59,108 bases of DNA from Clostridia bacterium (GTDB lineage Bacteria > Bacillota > Clostridia > Oscillospirales > CAG-272), in NCBI GenBank assembly GCA_017536475.1, contig JAFXHH010000026.1, positions 1-59,108 of the forward strand, in the 5' to 3' direction. Below, piece by piece: positions 32,559 to 40,915 of this stretch. The position numbers were made by a program, and so were the translations under genes. The first letter of the stretch is position 1. Every line of letters starts with the position of its first letter. The notes below the pieces were generated by a model that worked only from the letters and a program-made list of their open reading frames with translations, did not search any database and was not told where the DNA came from.

Positions 32559-33236
32559 ATGGAGATCAACGACAAGATTCAAAACATACTTTCCGCATGC
32601 GATCACACTCTGCTTTCTACCACAGCAACTTGGGCAGATATCCGAGAAATATGCAACGATGGAATGAAATACGGCACGGCTTCGGTCTGTATTCCGCCCG
32701 CATTCGTTGCAAGAGCTCGCGAATATGTAGGCAAAAAGCTTAAAATTTGCACCGTTATCGGATTTCCTAACGGCTATCAGACCACCGAGGTCAAGGTTTT
32801 TGAGACACAGAACGCTATTGCTAACGGCGCTGACGAGATCGATATGGTAATCAACGTCGGCGAGCTTAAGGCGAGAAATTTCAGTTATCTTATCGACGAG
32901 ATCTCGCAGATAAAGAAAGCTTGCGGAGATAAGATACTTAAGGTCATCATTGAGACTTGTCTTCTGACCGACACCGAAAAGATGGAGATGTGCCGCGTGG
33001 TCACTCTTGCGGGCGCTGACTTTATCAAGACTTCAACGGGATTCTCCACGGGCGGCGCGACGTTTGACGACGTCAAGCTGATGCGCGACTCTTGCGATCC
33101 TGCAGTTAAGGTCAAGGCGGCAGGCGGAATTTCGTCACTCGAGGATGCTCAGAAGTTCCTTGATCTCGGCGCGGACAGACTCGGCACGAGCCGCGTGGTC
33201 AAGATCGTAAAAAATGAGAAAGGCAGCGGTTATTGA
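32559..33236 (+). CDS. deoC: Deoxyribose-phosphate aldolase
   Basis: A 225-aa class I aldolase that splits 2-deoxyribose-5-phosphate into glyceraldehyde-3-phosphate and acetaldehyde. The opening [14 protein letters not shown], the loop [14 protein letters not shown], the aspartate in [12 protein letters not shown] and the Schiff-base lysine in [16 protein letters not shown] are all present, as is VKAAGGISS. The ATG at 32559 follows GGAGG; the frame open upstream to 32283 runs over the mntP gene. It is the first gene of a nucleoside-salvage operon. Confidence 0.97.
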   Translation: MEINDKIQNILSACDHTLLSTTATWADIREICNDGMKYGTASVCIPPAFVARAREYVGKKLKICTVIGFPNGYQTTEVKVFETQNAIANGADEIDMVINVGELKARNFSYLIDEISQIKKACGDKILKVIIETCLLTDTEKMEMCRVVTLAGADFIKTSTGFSTGGATFDDVKLMRDSCDPAVKVKAAGGISSLEDAQKFLDLGADRLGTSRVVKIVKNEKGSGY

Positions 33237-33237
33237 T

Positions 33238-34050
33238 ATGTATACGAAGCTTTTAAATTGTGTAAAAAGCATCAGAGAAAAGACCGATTTCGTGCCTGAG
33301 ATAGGTCTGGTTCTCGGATCGGGTCTTGGAGACTACGCAAAGAACATCGACGTGGTCGCAAGGGTCGAATATTCGGATATTGAGGGATTCCCCGTATCGA
33401 CCGTCCCAGGTCACTGCGGTCGATTCGTTTTCGGCTACGTTGGCGGCAAAAAGGTCGTTGCTATGCAAGGCAGAGTTCATTATTACGAGGGTTATCCCAT
33501 CGGAGACGTAGTGCTTCCGACTCGCCTTATGGGAATGCTCGGGGTCAAAAAGCTTTTGCTCACCAATGCCGCAGGCGGAGTTAATTTCGACTTCAAGCCC
33601 GGAGACTTTATGATGATAACCGACCACATAACCAATTTTGTTCCAAGTCCTCTTATTGGAAAAAATATTGAGGAGCTTGGAGTCAGATTTCCCGATATGA
33701 GCGAGGTCTACAGCAAGTCATTGCGAGCTATCATCGAGCAGGCTGCAGCTGAACACTCGATCGAGCTCAAGCAGGGCGTATACGTTCAGCTTACGGGCCC
33801 TAACTACGAAACTCCCGCGGAGATCCGTATGTGCCGCACGCTCGGCGCAGACGCAGTAGGCATGAGCACGGCGTGCGAGGCTATGGCGGCAAGACATATG
33901 GGCATCGAGGTCTGCGGAATCTCCTGCATAACCAATATGGCGGCAGGAATGACCAAGGAAAAGCTTTCTCACAAAGAGGTTCAGGAAACCGCTGACCGTG
34001 TTGCGAAGCAATTCGAGCTGCTCGTTTCGTCGGTCATTGAGAAAATGTAA
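33238..34050 (+). CDS. Purine nucleoside phosphorylase
   Basis: A 270-aa trimeric-type (PNP/MTAP family) phosphorylase that turns purine (deoxy)nucleosides into free bases and (deoxy)ribose-1-phosphate. Marks are IGLVLGSGLGDYA (phosphate site), VPGHCGRFVFG, GRVHYYEGY, LLTNAAGGVNFDFKPGD, QLTGPNYETPAEIRM and a late ISCITNMAAG. I chose ATG 33238 (MYTKLL), one base after the deoC TGA, because the frame further up lies inside deoC. Translation is likely coupled. The gene could be called deoD-like or punA. Confidence 0.95.
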   Translation: MYTKLLNCVKSIREKTDFVPEIGLVLGSGLGDYAKNIDVVARVEYSDIEGFPVSTVPGHCGRFVFGYVGGKKVVAMQGRVHYYEGYPIGDVVLPTRLMGMLGVKKLLLTNAAGGVNFDFKPGDFMMITDHITNFVPSPLIGKNIEELGVRFPDMSEVYSKSLRAIIEQAAAEHSIELKQGVYVQLTGPNYETPAEIRMCRTLGADAVGMSTACEAMAARHMGIEVCGISCITNMAAGMTKEKLSHKEVQETADRVAKQFELLVSSVIEKM

Positions 34051-34060
34051 TTAAGGACAA

Positions 34061-34167
34061 CAGCGTGAAAGTTACTTCCAATCTAACGCTGAAGTAATCT
34101 TTTTCACGCGCGAATTTTGCCATGTGCAAAATTCATCAATTAATATTTGTACCGCCGATAGCGGCGG
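34061..34167 (+). repeat. Three-hairpin intercistronic element, copy 2 (deoB leader)
   Basis: The 130-base pnp-deoB gap holds GCGTGAAAG (34063-34071) paired with CTTTTTCACGC (34099-34109), a perfect 9-bp hairpin GAATTTTGC/GCAAAATTC (34112-34134), ATCAATTAATATTTG, then CCGC/GCGG (34152-34164), and GATGGAG before the ATG. Inside it, CAGCGT (34061-34066) can instead pair with ACGCTG (34086-34091) and TTACTT with AAGTAA, an alternative pseudoknot-like fold. It resembles the glgD leader closely. Confidence 0.65.
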
Positions 34168-34180
34168 GATGGAGATTAAT

Positions 34181-35305
34181 ATGAAAAAAAGAGCTTTTAT
34201 TATAGTTCTGGATAGCTTTGGCATCGGCGAGCTTCCCGACGCGGCTGATTTCGGCGACGAGGGCAGCCACACTCTGCGTTCGGTTGCAGGCCTTCCCGAA
34301 TTCAACTGTCCCAATCTTGCTAAAATGGGGCTTTTCAATATCGAGGGCGCGTCGGTTGGCGGTCATCTGCCCGAAAATGCGCCGACGGCTGCTTACGGTC
34401 GCATGGCGGAGCTTTCCAAGGGCAAGGACACTACCACGGGTCACTGGGAGATCGCGGGGCTGGTATCAGAGCGCGCGCTTCCGACCTATCCCGACGGCTT
34501 TCCCAGCGAGATAATATCCGAGCTTGAGCGCAGGACGGGCAAAAAGATCATTTGTAACAAGCCTTATTCGGGCACGGAGGTCATCAAGGACTACGGCGAG
34601 GAGCATATTCGCACGGGTGCTCTTATCGTCTACACATCGGCGGATTCGGTGCTTCAGATAGCGACACACGAGAAGATCGTGCCGCTTCCCGAGCTTTACA
34701 GATACTGCGAGATAGCCCGTGAGATCATGCAGGGCGAGCACGGTGTTGGAAGAATCATCGCTCGTCCGTTTGGCGGCGAATATCCTTTCCAGCGCTTGTC
34801 AGGTCGCCACGACTACTCGCTCCTTCCTCCCAAGCCCACGATGCTTGACAGACTCAAAAACAGCGGCTATGACGTTATTTCGGTCGGCAAGATCAACGAC
34901 ATCTTCGCGGGACAAGGAGTTACCGAGAGCCATCCGACCAAGAGCAACTCCGAGGGCATGGACGTGGCAATATCTATGCAGGACAAGGACTTTGACGGCT
35001 TGTGCTTCGTCAACCTCGTTGATTTTGACATGGTTTACGGTCACAGAAACAACGCCGCAGGCTATGCCAACGCCCTCACCGAGTTTGATCTTCGTCTGGG
35101 CGAATTTCTGCCGAGAATGAAGGAAAACGATCTGCTTATCATCACCGCAGACCACGGCTGCGATCCCGCAACGCCGTCCACCGACCACTCGCGTGAATAC
35201 GTGCCGCTTTTTATTTACGGCAAGGACGTAAAGCCCGAAAACCTCGGCACAAAGCAAGGCTTCTTCTTTGTCAGCGAGGTTGTGGAGGAGTTTTTGGCAA
35301 AGTAA
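34181..35305 (+). CDS. deoB: Phosphopentomutase
   Basis: A 374-aa metal-dependent mutase of the alkaline phosphatase superfamily that converts (deoxy)ribose-1-phosphate to the 5-phosphate, feeding DeoC. The metal site begins with FIIVLDSFGIGELPDAADFGDEGSHTL. The catalytic threonine is in KGKDTTTGHWEIAG, and the distal site has NLVDFDMVYGHRNN and IITADHGCDPATPSTDHSRE. I chose ATG 34181 (MKKRAF) behind GATGGAGA. With deoC and pnp it forms a full route from purine nucleosides to central carbon. Confidence 0.97.
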   Translation: MKKRAFIIVLDSFGIGELPDAADFGDEGSHTLRSVAGLPEFNCPNLAKMGLFNIEGASVGGHLPENAPTAAYGRMAELSKGKDTTTGHWEIAGLVSERALPTYPDGFPSEIISELERRTGKKIICNKPYSGTEVIKDYGEEHIRTGALIVYTSADSVLQIATHEKIVPLPELYRYCEIAREIMQGEHGVGRIIARPFGGEYPFQRLSGRHDYSLLPPKPTMLDRLKNSGYDVISVGKINDIFAGQGVTESHPTKSNSEGMDVAISMQDKDFDGLCFVNLVDFDMVYGHRNNAAGYANALTEFDLRLGEFLPRMKENDLLIITADHGCDPATPSTDHSREYVPLFIYGKDVKPENLGTKQGFFFVSEVVEEFLAK

Positions 35306-35327
35306 CAAAATAACGGCAAAAACTGAC

Positions 35328-35357
35328 ACCGCCCGAAATGCTCGGGCGGTGTTTTTA
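35328..35357 (+). terminator. deo operon terminator
   Basis: Stem ACCGCCCGA / TCGGGCGGT (35328-35350) followed by GTTTTTA, 22 bases past the deoB stop. Confidence 0.9.
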
Positions 35358-35410
35358 TTACTTGCCTGCTATAGCGTGTTACACCTTTTAGGTGTACTAT
35401 CGGACGGCAT

Positions 35411-35537
35411 GAGCCTCCCTTGTGCAAAGGGAGGTGGCACGGCTTGCCGTGACGGAGGGATTGTAAAATGTTAGATTTTCACTTAAAACAATCCCTCAGC
35501 CGCCTTCGGCGTCAGCTCCCTTTACACAAGGGAGCCT
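35411..35537. mobile_element. MITE-like inverted-repeat element
   Basis: Two diverged copies of one about 52-base unit face each other: 35411-35464 on the plus strand and 35488-35537 on the minus strand. Each unit begins with a short hairpin (CTCCCTTGTGYAAAGGGAG), has a GC-rich inner hairpin and ends in GGAGGGATTGT or GAGGGATTGT. The middle is 23 bases. No coding frame. This kind of palindromic repeat is familiar from clostridial genomes. It fills most of the 300-base gap between deoB and the XRE gene. Confidence 0.65.
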
Positions 35538-35606
35538 TTCTTTTATGTTCATCTATGCCTTGTCAATTTTCCTGACAAGCACTGCTTTTGTGGACACAAA
35601 AGTGAA

Positions 35607-36677
35607 CTACGCATTCTTTTGAGCTATTCGCTTTTCAATATCGCTAAGGTCAAGAGGTTTGTATTCGTTTAATTTCTTTTTATTGTAATTCTTCGTAAAA
35701 TAATTGAGCATATAAGTCATATCTTTGACGTAATCACGAAGTTCAATATGATCAAAGGCATCAAAATAGATATGCTTGGCTTTTTCGATCAACCCATCTA
35801 TGCCTTCTGTCTTACCCAAACGGAACATACAGGTTGCAATATCCAGTAGCGTCATGGCGTGATTGGCATGCGTGCCACCGATGAGGTAGGCATCGTAGCC
35901 CTGTTTGTCGGGGTACATGAACCGTTCGATTACGTCCACACTTTCCTGAAAATGGATCATAGCATTTTCGTAATCCTCCATATCAAAGTAACGATGAGCA
36001 ACACCGTCACATGCAATAAAAAACTCCTGCCATTCGATCTCTCTGAGCGCCTTGGCCTCCTTCATGCCTTCTTCACCCTTGATATAACTGGCGGACATCC
36101 GCATTTTATCCGCCAACATATAGGGATACATATATGGTAGGGTTTCAATGATCTTAACAATATCTTCGTAATGATCCTCTCCCTTTTCGAGTTCCAAATA
36201 TCTGTAAACGTGAATAATATTCTGCTTTGTGCGGCAGGTGCAGAATACATCTTGAGATGTGCTGATGATCTGACCACCCAGCTCAAATGCTTTATTCACG
36301 ATCTCGTCGCCACGATCCAAATTGTAGGCATACAGTTCCATCAATTCAGTTTTGAGCTGGATTGAGGCGGGATAATGTTTCAAGCCATCCAGTAGGATCT
36401 GCTCCGCCTTTTCAAAATTGTTCCAAAAATACTTGTTTTTCTCCAAGCGGATCTCCTCGATTTCCTTTTCCACGTTGCTTACATCGAAATCAAATAGCTC
36501 GTCTAAGGACACCTTAAAAAAAGCAGCCAAGGTAGGAATCATGGTCATATCGGGATATGAGGCTCCCATTTCCCATTTCGAAATAGCCTGCGCTGAGATG
36601 TTTAGAGCCACGGCCAACTGCTCTTGGGTGAGATTATGGGCTCTGCGAAGCTCGCGGATTTTATTACCGAGATTCAT
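35607..36677 (-). CDS. XRE family regulator with helical repeat C-terminus
   Basis: A 356-aa protein with an N-terminal Cro/CI-type helix-turn-helix (IRELRRAHNLTQEQLAVALN, then ISAQAISKWEMGASYPDMTM, residues about 7-45). A long helical, TPR-like C-terminal part (about 75-340) is rich in aromatic and acidic residues. Such stand-alone XRE-TPR regulators often sense peptides or other ligands. The targets are unknown. It starts behind AAAGGAG and has its own promoter. Confidence 0.88.
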   Translation of the reverse strand: MNLGNKIRELRRAHNLTQEQLAVALNISAQAISKWEMGASYPDMTMIPTLAAFFKVSLDELFDFDVSNVEKEIEEIRLEKNKYFWNNFEKAEQILLDGLKHYPASIQLKTELMELYAYNLDRGDEIVNKAFELGGQIISTSQDVFCTCRTKQNIIHVYRYLELEKGEDHYEDIVKIIETLPYMYPYMLADKMRMSASYIKGEEGMKEAKALREIEWQEFFIACDGVAHRYFDMEDYENAMIHFQESVDVIERFMYPDKQGYDAYLIGGTHANHAMTLLDIATCMFRLGKTEGIDGLIEKAKHIYFDAFDHIELRDYVKDMTYMLNYFTKNYNKKKLNEYKPLDLSDIEKRIAQKNA

Positions 36678-36724
36678 ATTGTTTACTCCTTTTGTTTCAT
36701 TTCGGAGGCGCCTTCCGTGATTAT

Positions 36725-36753
36725 ATTATATCATATCAATCAAATGGAGTCAA
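36725..36753 (-). promoter_or_regulatory. Promoter of the XRE gene
   Basis: TTGACT (36748-36753), 17 bases and TATAAT (36725-36730) on the minus strand, about 48 bases before the start codon. Confidence 0.78.
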
Positions 36754-36796
36754 ACATCCTGTTATTGAGTTTTTTCAACTGTTGGTTGGGACGGTT

Positions 36797-36841
36797 GAAA
36801 AAACACCAAAAGTTATCCATAGTCGTAACTTTCGGTGTTTT
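36797..36841 (-). terminator. Terminator of the pro operon/hydrolase
   Basis: Hairpin AAAACACC(A/G)AAAGTTA / TAACTTTCGGTGTTTT with a T-run on the minus-strand side, about 55 bases past the hydrolase stop. Confidence 0.78.
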
Positions 36842-36893
36842 CTATATTCATTCAATGAATCTGCTTTATCGCAGGTACGCCAAGCGAGTCTTT

Positions 36894-37841
36894 TTATACG
36901 TTCCAAACCTTTTCGAAGTCCTTGACCTCGTGAAGATAGCTCTCCTTATCCGCAGGAAATGCAAGTCCGTGGCCCGCGCCCTTGACTGTGAGCAGCTTTT
37001 TGGGTGCTGTGCAGACCTCGTACATCTCTTTACTCATTTCATAAGGCACGAAGCCGTCATTGTCGCCGTGAACGAATATTACGGGGATCTTGCAGCGATT
37101 CATTGCCTCGATCGGAGAGTTGCTTTCAAGCGAAAATCCGCCGAAAATTCGAGCGCCGAGCTTTACGAAGGGATAAAAGAAATTGACGGGAAGCTTCATT
37201 TGCTTCATTACCTTGCGGATTATTTCGCGCGGAGACGAATATCCGCAGTCCGCAAGCGTACAGACGACGTTGCTTGGGAGCTCCTCTCCCGACGCCATAA
37301 GCACGGTCGATGCGCCCATTGAAATACCTGTGAGAATGATCTTTGTATTCTTGCCGAATTTATTTATCACGAAATCTACCCAAGCAAGACAGTCGCGACA
37401 TTCCTTGATGCCAAAGGTTATTACGTGACCGTCGCTGTCACCCGACGCGCGCTGGTCAACGATAAGCGCGTTTCTGCCAAGCGCAAAGCATCGCTCCACT
37501 CCGCCACAGAGATCTCTTTCGGCAGTGCCTCTGTATCCGTGGAAAAGTATTTCGGTTACCGCGCCCGGCTTGTATTCATAATATTTACCGCGAAGGGTGA
37601 GTCCGTCGAAGGACTTTATAGAGACCGCCTCGTACGGAGTTGCGCGGATCGATCTGATCCAATTCTCTATTACGTCGCGGTATTCCTCGTATATCTCGCC
37701 CTCGGGGATCTCGATCACGTCGTCCATCGGCGGCTTGCGCTTGGGCGAATAAAAGGTCAGTCTGAAGCATACGAAGGATATCAGCAAGACCACGAGCAAA
37801 ATGCCCATAACCGATATCGGCAGATACCACCAAGGATTCAT
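36894..37841 (-). CDS. Membrane-anchored alpha/beta hydrolase
   Basis: A 315-aa serine hydrolase with one N-terminal membrane anchor (about residues 5-27), its catalytic domain facing outward. It has the oxyanion-side FHGYRGTAERD, the nucleophile elbow LTGISMGASTV, the aspartate in VHGDNDGFVP and the histidine in KGAGHGLAFP. It belongs to the BAAT/acyl-peptidase-like group (YqkD-like). It follows proC by 51 bases on the same strand, so it may share the pro transcript, though a link to proline synthesis is not expected. Confidence 0.88.
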   Translation of the reverse strand: MNPWWYLPISVMGILLVVLLISFVCFRLTFYSPKRKPPMDDVIEIPEGEIYEEYRDVIENWIRSIRATPYEAVSIKSFDGLTLRGKYYEYKPGAVTEILFHGYRGTAERDLCGGVERCFALGRNALIVDQRASGDSDGHVITFGIKECRDCLAWVDFVINKFGKNTKIILTGISMGASTVLMASGEELPSNVVCTLADCGYSSPREIIRKVMKQMKLPVNFFYPFVKLGARIFGGFSLESNSPIEAMNRCKIPVIFVHGDNDGFVPYEMSKEMYEVCTAPKKLLTVKGAGHGLAFPADKESYLHEVKDFEKVWNV

Positions 37842-37892
37842 AATTTATTTGTTCCCTTTCTGAAAATACTTTTGGCTAATCGATCTTGTGAT

Positions 37893-38681
37893 TTAAAGCT
37901 CTTTTGTGCGTTTATATGCGGACTCGACCGAATCGATCACGGCAGCTCTGAAGCCGCCCTGCTCGAGCGCCGCAACTCCCGCTATGGTCGAGCCGCCCGG
38001 ACTGCAGACCGCGTCCTTAAGCTCGCCCGGATGCTTGCCGCTTTCGATACAGAGCTTTGACGCACCTGCAAGCGTTTCTGCTGCAAGGAGCTGCGCCGTT
38101 TCTCGCGGAATTCCGCATTTTACTCCTCCGTCGGCGAGCGCTTCGATAAACATGTACACGAATGCGGGGCCACAGCCCGACACGGCGGTCGCCGCGTCTA
38201 TCAAGTGCTCTTGCATTTTGTGCAGACTACCCGCTTTTGAAAGCGCGTCGCAGAGTGTTTTTTCATCTTCTGCGGTCGCTCTATCGCCAAGGCAGTAAAG
38301 GATCACTCCCTCACCTATCGAAACAGGGGTATTTGGCATTATTCTTATTATTTTATGCTCTCCGAAAAGCTCGGCAAGTCGCGCGCAGGTCACTCCCGCA
38401 GCCATACTGACAAGGCAAATCTGCCCTGCTCTCGTTGCGAGTTTATCCTTGATCTTTTCCGCAACCTCCGGTAAGATCTGCGGCTTTACGCCCAAAAATA
38501 TGACGTCGCAAGCGTTCACTATCTCTTCGATGGTCGTGGCTGTCGCGCCGATCTTTGCCGCCAGAGCTTCGGCTTTTTCCTTATGAGCGCAAGAGACGAA
38601 AACGCTATTATCCGTCTTTGCGACGGCGGTGGCAAGTGCCCCGCCCATATTTCCTGCACCTATAAATCCTATTTTTTTCAT
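37893..38681 (-). CDS. proC: Pyrroline-5-carboxylate reductase
   Basis: A 262-aa NAD(P)H enzyme making proline from pyrroline-5-carboxylate. The Rossmann start is IGFIGAGNMGGALATA, then FLGVKPQIL, MPNTPVSIGEG and the active-site part AVSGCGPAFVYMFIEAL, with the signature CSPGGSTIAGV. It is 19 bases after proA, behind CGGAGAG. Proline synthesis from glutamate is complete in this cluster. Confidence 0.97.
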   Translation of the reverse strand: MKKIGFIGAGNMGGALATAVAKTDNSVFVSCAHKEKAEALAAKIGATATTIEEIVNACDVIFLGVKPQILPEVAEKIKDKLATRAGQICLVSMAAGVTCARLAELFGEHKIIRIMPNTPVSIGEGVILYCLGDRATAEDEKTLCDALSKAGSLHKMQEHLIDAATAVSGCGPAFVYMFIEALADGGVKCGIPRETAQLLAAETLAGASKLCIESGKHPGELKDAVCSPGGSTIAGVAALEQGGFRAAVIDSVESAYKRTKEL

Positions 38682-38700
38682 TGTCCTCTCTCCGTTTCGG

Positions 38701-39936
38701 TCATCTTATTTGTCCGTCGCCCGTGATTATATATTTGTACGTGGTCAGCTCGGGGAGCCCCATCGGGCCTCGCGCGTGGAGCTTTTGAGTCGAAATTCCC
38801 ATCTCGCAGCCGAAGCCAAACTCGCCGCCGTCGGTAAATCTCGTTGACGCGTTGACGTAGACCGCCGCACTGTCGATCTGCTTTGTGAACGCTTCGCAAA
38901 CCGCCTTGTCCTCGGCAATTATCGCCTCGCTATGATGTGTCGAATGCTTTGATATGTGCTCGATTGCATTATCCACGCCGTCAACCACACCGACGGCAAG
39001 GATATAGTCAAGAAATTCGGTATCGAAGTCGGTTTCTTTAGCGGGAGTGCCATCGATGATCTTCTGCGCTCTTTCGTCAAGGCGAAGCTCGACGTCTGTA
39101 AGTCTTTCACGTAAAAGTGGCAGAAATTGCTCCGCTATCGCACTGTCAACGAGGCAGACTTCGGCTGCATTACAGACCGATGGGCGACTCGTTTTTGCAT
39201 TCTCGATTATATTGAGGGCTTTTTCAAGATCTGCCGATCTGTCAACGTATATATGGCAGATCCCTGCGCCCGTTTGAATACAAGGCACGGTCGCATTCTC
39301 CACGCAGGCTTTTATAAGTCCCGCGCTACCGCGAGGGATCAGCATATCTACGTATCCGTTCGCCCGCATAAGTTCAAGAGCGCTCTGTCTTGTCGTGTCC
39401 TCTACGAGCGTGACCGCATCCTCGGGCAATCCCGACTCCACAAGTCCGCGTCTTATCACACGGACTATCTCACTCGAGGTCAAAAACGCCTCCTTACCGC
39501 CGCGCAGTATGCAGACGTTTCCGCTTTTCAGCGCTAATGCCGCGGCATCCGAGGTCACGTTGGGACGGCTCTCATAAATTATCGCAACCACGCCGATGCC
39601 AACACTGACCTTTTTTATCACAAGTCCGTTGGGGCGGCTGATCTCGCTTATGGTTTTACCGAGAGGCGACGGCAGATTTGCCACGTCTCTTATTCCGCTT
39701 GCCATTGACGCCATTCTCTGCTCGTTAAGCCTCAGGCGGTCCTTCATAACCTCTGAAATGCCCTCGGCTCGCTCAAGATCCTTAAGATTTGCAGCTAATA
39801 TCGAGTCGACCGCATCGCGCGTGCAGAGTAGATCGGCTATCTTTAAAAGCGCTTTATTTATTTTTTCTTCGTCGGCTAACGTCAGCTTCTGCACTGCTGA
39901 TCTTGCCGCCTCGAGTATTTCTTTCGTGCTTCTCAT
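38701..39936 (-). CDS. proA: Glutamate-5-semialdehyde dehydrogenase (gamma-glutamyl phosphate reductase)
   Basis: A 411-aa NADPH-dependent enzyme of the aldehyde dehydrogenase fold. It shows [38 protein letters not shown], the catalytic cysteine region [35 protein letters not shown] and [16 protein letters not shown]. The start overlaps the proB stop by ATGA (39933-39936), so translation is coupled. Confidence 0.97.
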   Translation of the reverse strand: [411 protein letters not shown]

Positions 39937-40709
39937 TTATCTACCTTCTTTGCGTAAAACCTTGTGCCTATCTGCTTTCCGTCCGCCATGTCGTAAAGCA
40001 CCTCGGGGTGCTCGCCGTTCGTAATTACCATATCGCATCCGCGCGCGGTCACGATCTCTGCTGCGCGGAGCTTGGTCGCCATTCCTCCCGTGCCGAGCGA
40101 CGAGCCCTTGCCTCCTCCGAGTGAGATTATATGCTCGTCTATCTCATATACGCTTTCGATAAGTCTGGCATTCTCGTCTTTTCTGGGGTCTGCGGTATAG
40201 AGCCCATCGATGTCGGACAGCAGAACTAGCAGGTCGGCGCCCACACTGACGGCGACTATTCCCGCGAGGGTGTCGTTATCTCCTATCTCTATCTCCTCGG
40301 TTGCAACCGTGTCGTTTTCATTTATTATTGGCAAGACCTGCATTTTCAGCAGTCGCTCCATCGTATTTTCGAAGTTTTTGTGGCGCGTTTCGTTGCGAAG
40401 ATCCTCGGCGGTAAGCAGTATCTGAGCTACCGTGTGGTCATACTCTGAAAAGATCTTATCGTACGTATACATAAGCTCACACTGCCCAACTGCCGCCGCC
40501 GCTTGCTTGCCCGCCGTGTCTGACGGTCTCGCCGACAGCTTCAGCTTGCCGACACCCATACCGATAGCGCCCGACGAGACGAGAATGACCTCGTGACCCG
40601 CGTTTTTCAGATCGCTGAGCACCTTACACAAAAGCTCCATTCTTCTTATATTCAATCTGCCGCTTGCGTGTGCAAGAGTAGACGTTCCAACCTTTACAAC
40701 GAGCTTCAT
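39933..40709 (-). CDS. proB: Glutamate 5-kinase, short form without PUA domain
   Basis: A 258-aa amino acid kinase making gamma-glutamyl phosphate, the first step of proline synthesis. It has VKVGTSTLAHASG, VSSGAIGMGVGKL, NENDTVATEEIEIGDND, LLSDIDGLYTADPR and GTGGMATKLRAAEI. The classical E. coli protein has a C-terminal PUA domain and about 367 residues. Here the protein stops after the kinase domain, as in many Firmicutes. The start is behind CGGAGG. Confidence 0.95.
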   Translation of the reverse strand: MKLVVKVGTSTLAHASGRLNIRRMELLCKVLSDLKNAGHEVILVSSGAIGMGVGKLKLSARPSDTAGKQAAAAVGQCELMYTYDKIFSEYDHTVAQILLTAEDLRNETRHKNFENTMERLLKMQVLPIINENDTVATEEIEIGDNDTLAGIVAVSVGADLLVLLSDIDGLYTADPRKDENARLIESVYEIDEHIISLGGGKGSSLGTGGMATKLRAAEIVTARGCDMVITNGEHPEVLYDMADGKQIGTRFYAKKVDK

Positions 40710-40746
40710 ATATGCCTCCGTATTGCATTTTGCTTTAGTAAGTTAA

Positions 40747-40797
40747 AGTTACCTTTAATTATATCACAAAACAGTGGATTAAGCAAGATTATTTTGA
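40747..40797 (-). promoter_or_regulatory. proB promoter region
   Basis: On the minus strand a TATAAT box preceded at 17 bases by a weak TTGCTT lies about 55 bases before proB. The leader is short and no T-box or other riboswitch was recognised. Confidence 0.5.
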
Positions 40798-40815
40798 AAA
40801 TTCTTTTGTTAAATA

Positions 40816-40850
40816 AACAACGTCTCCACGGCACGCGTGCCGTGGAGACG
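40816..40850 (-). terminator. Terminator of the giant surface operon
   Basis: A perfect palindrome (CGTCTCCACGGCAC / GTGCCGTGGAGACG, 40821-40850, with a tiny loop) with TTGTTTATTT on its minus-strand side, about 65 bases past the stop of the PLD-type gene. Confidence 0.85.
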
Positions 40851-40915
40851 TTGTTTTAGTAAATTACTTGATTTTTTCTTCGATACGGTACAAACACACA
40901 GCTATCTTTTCAGGT

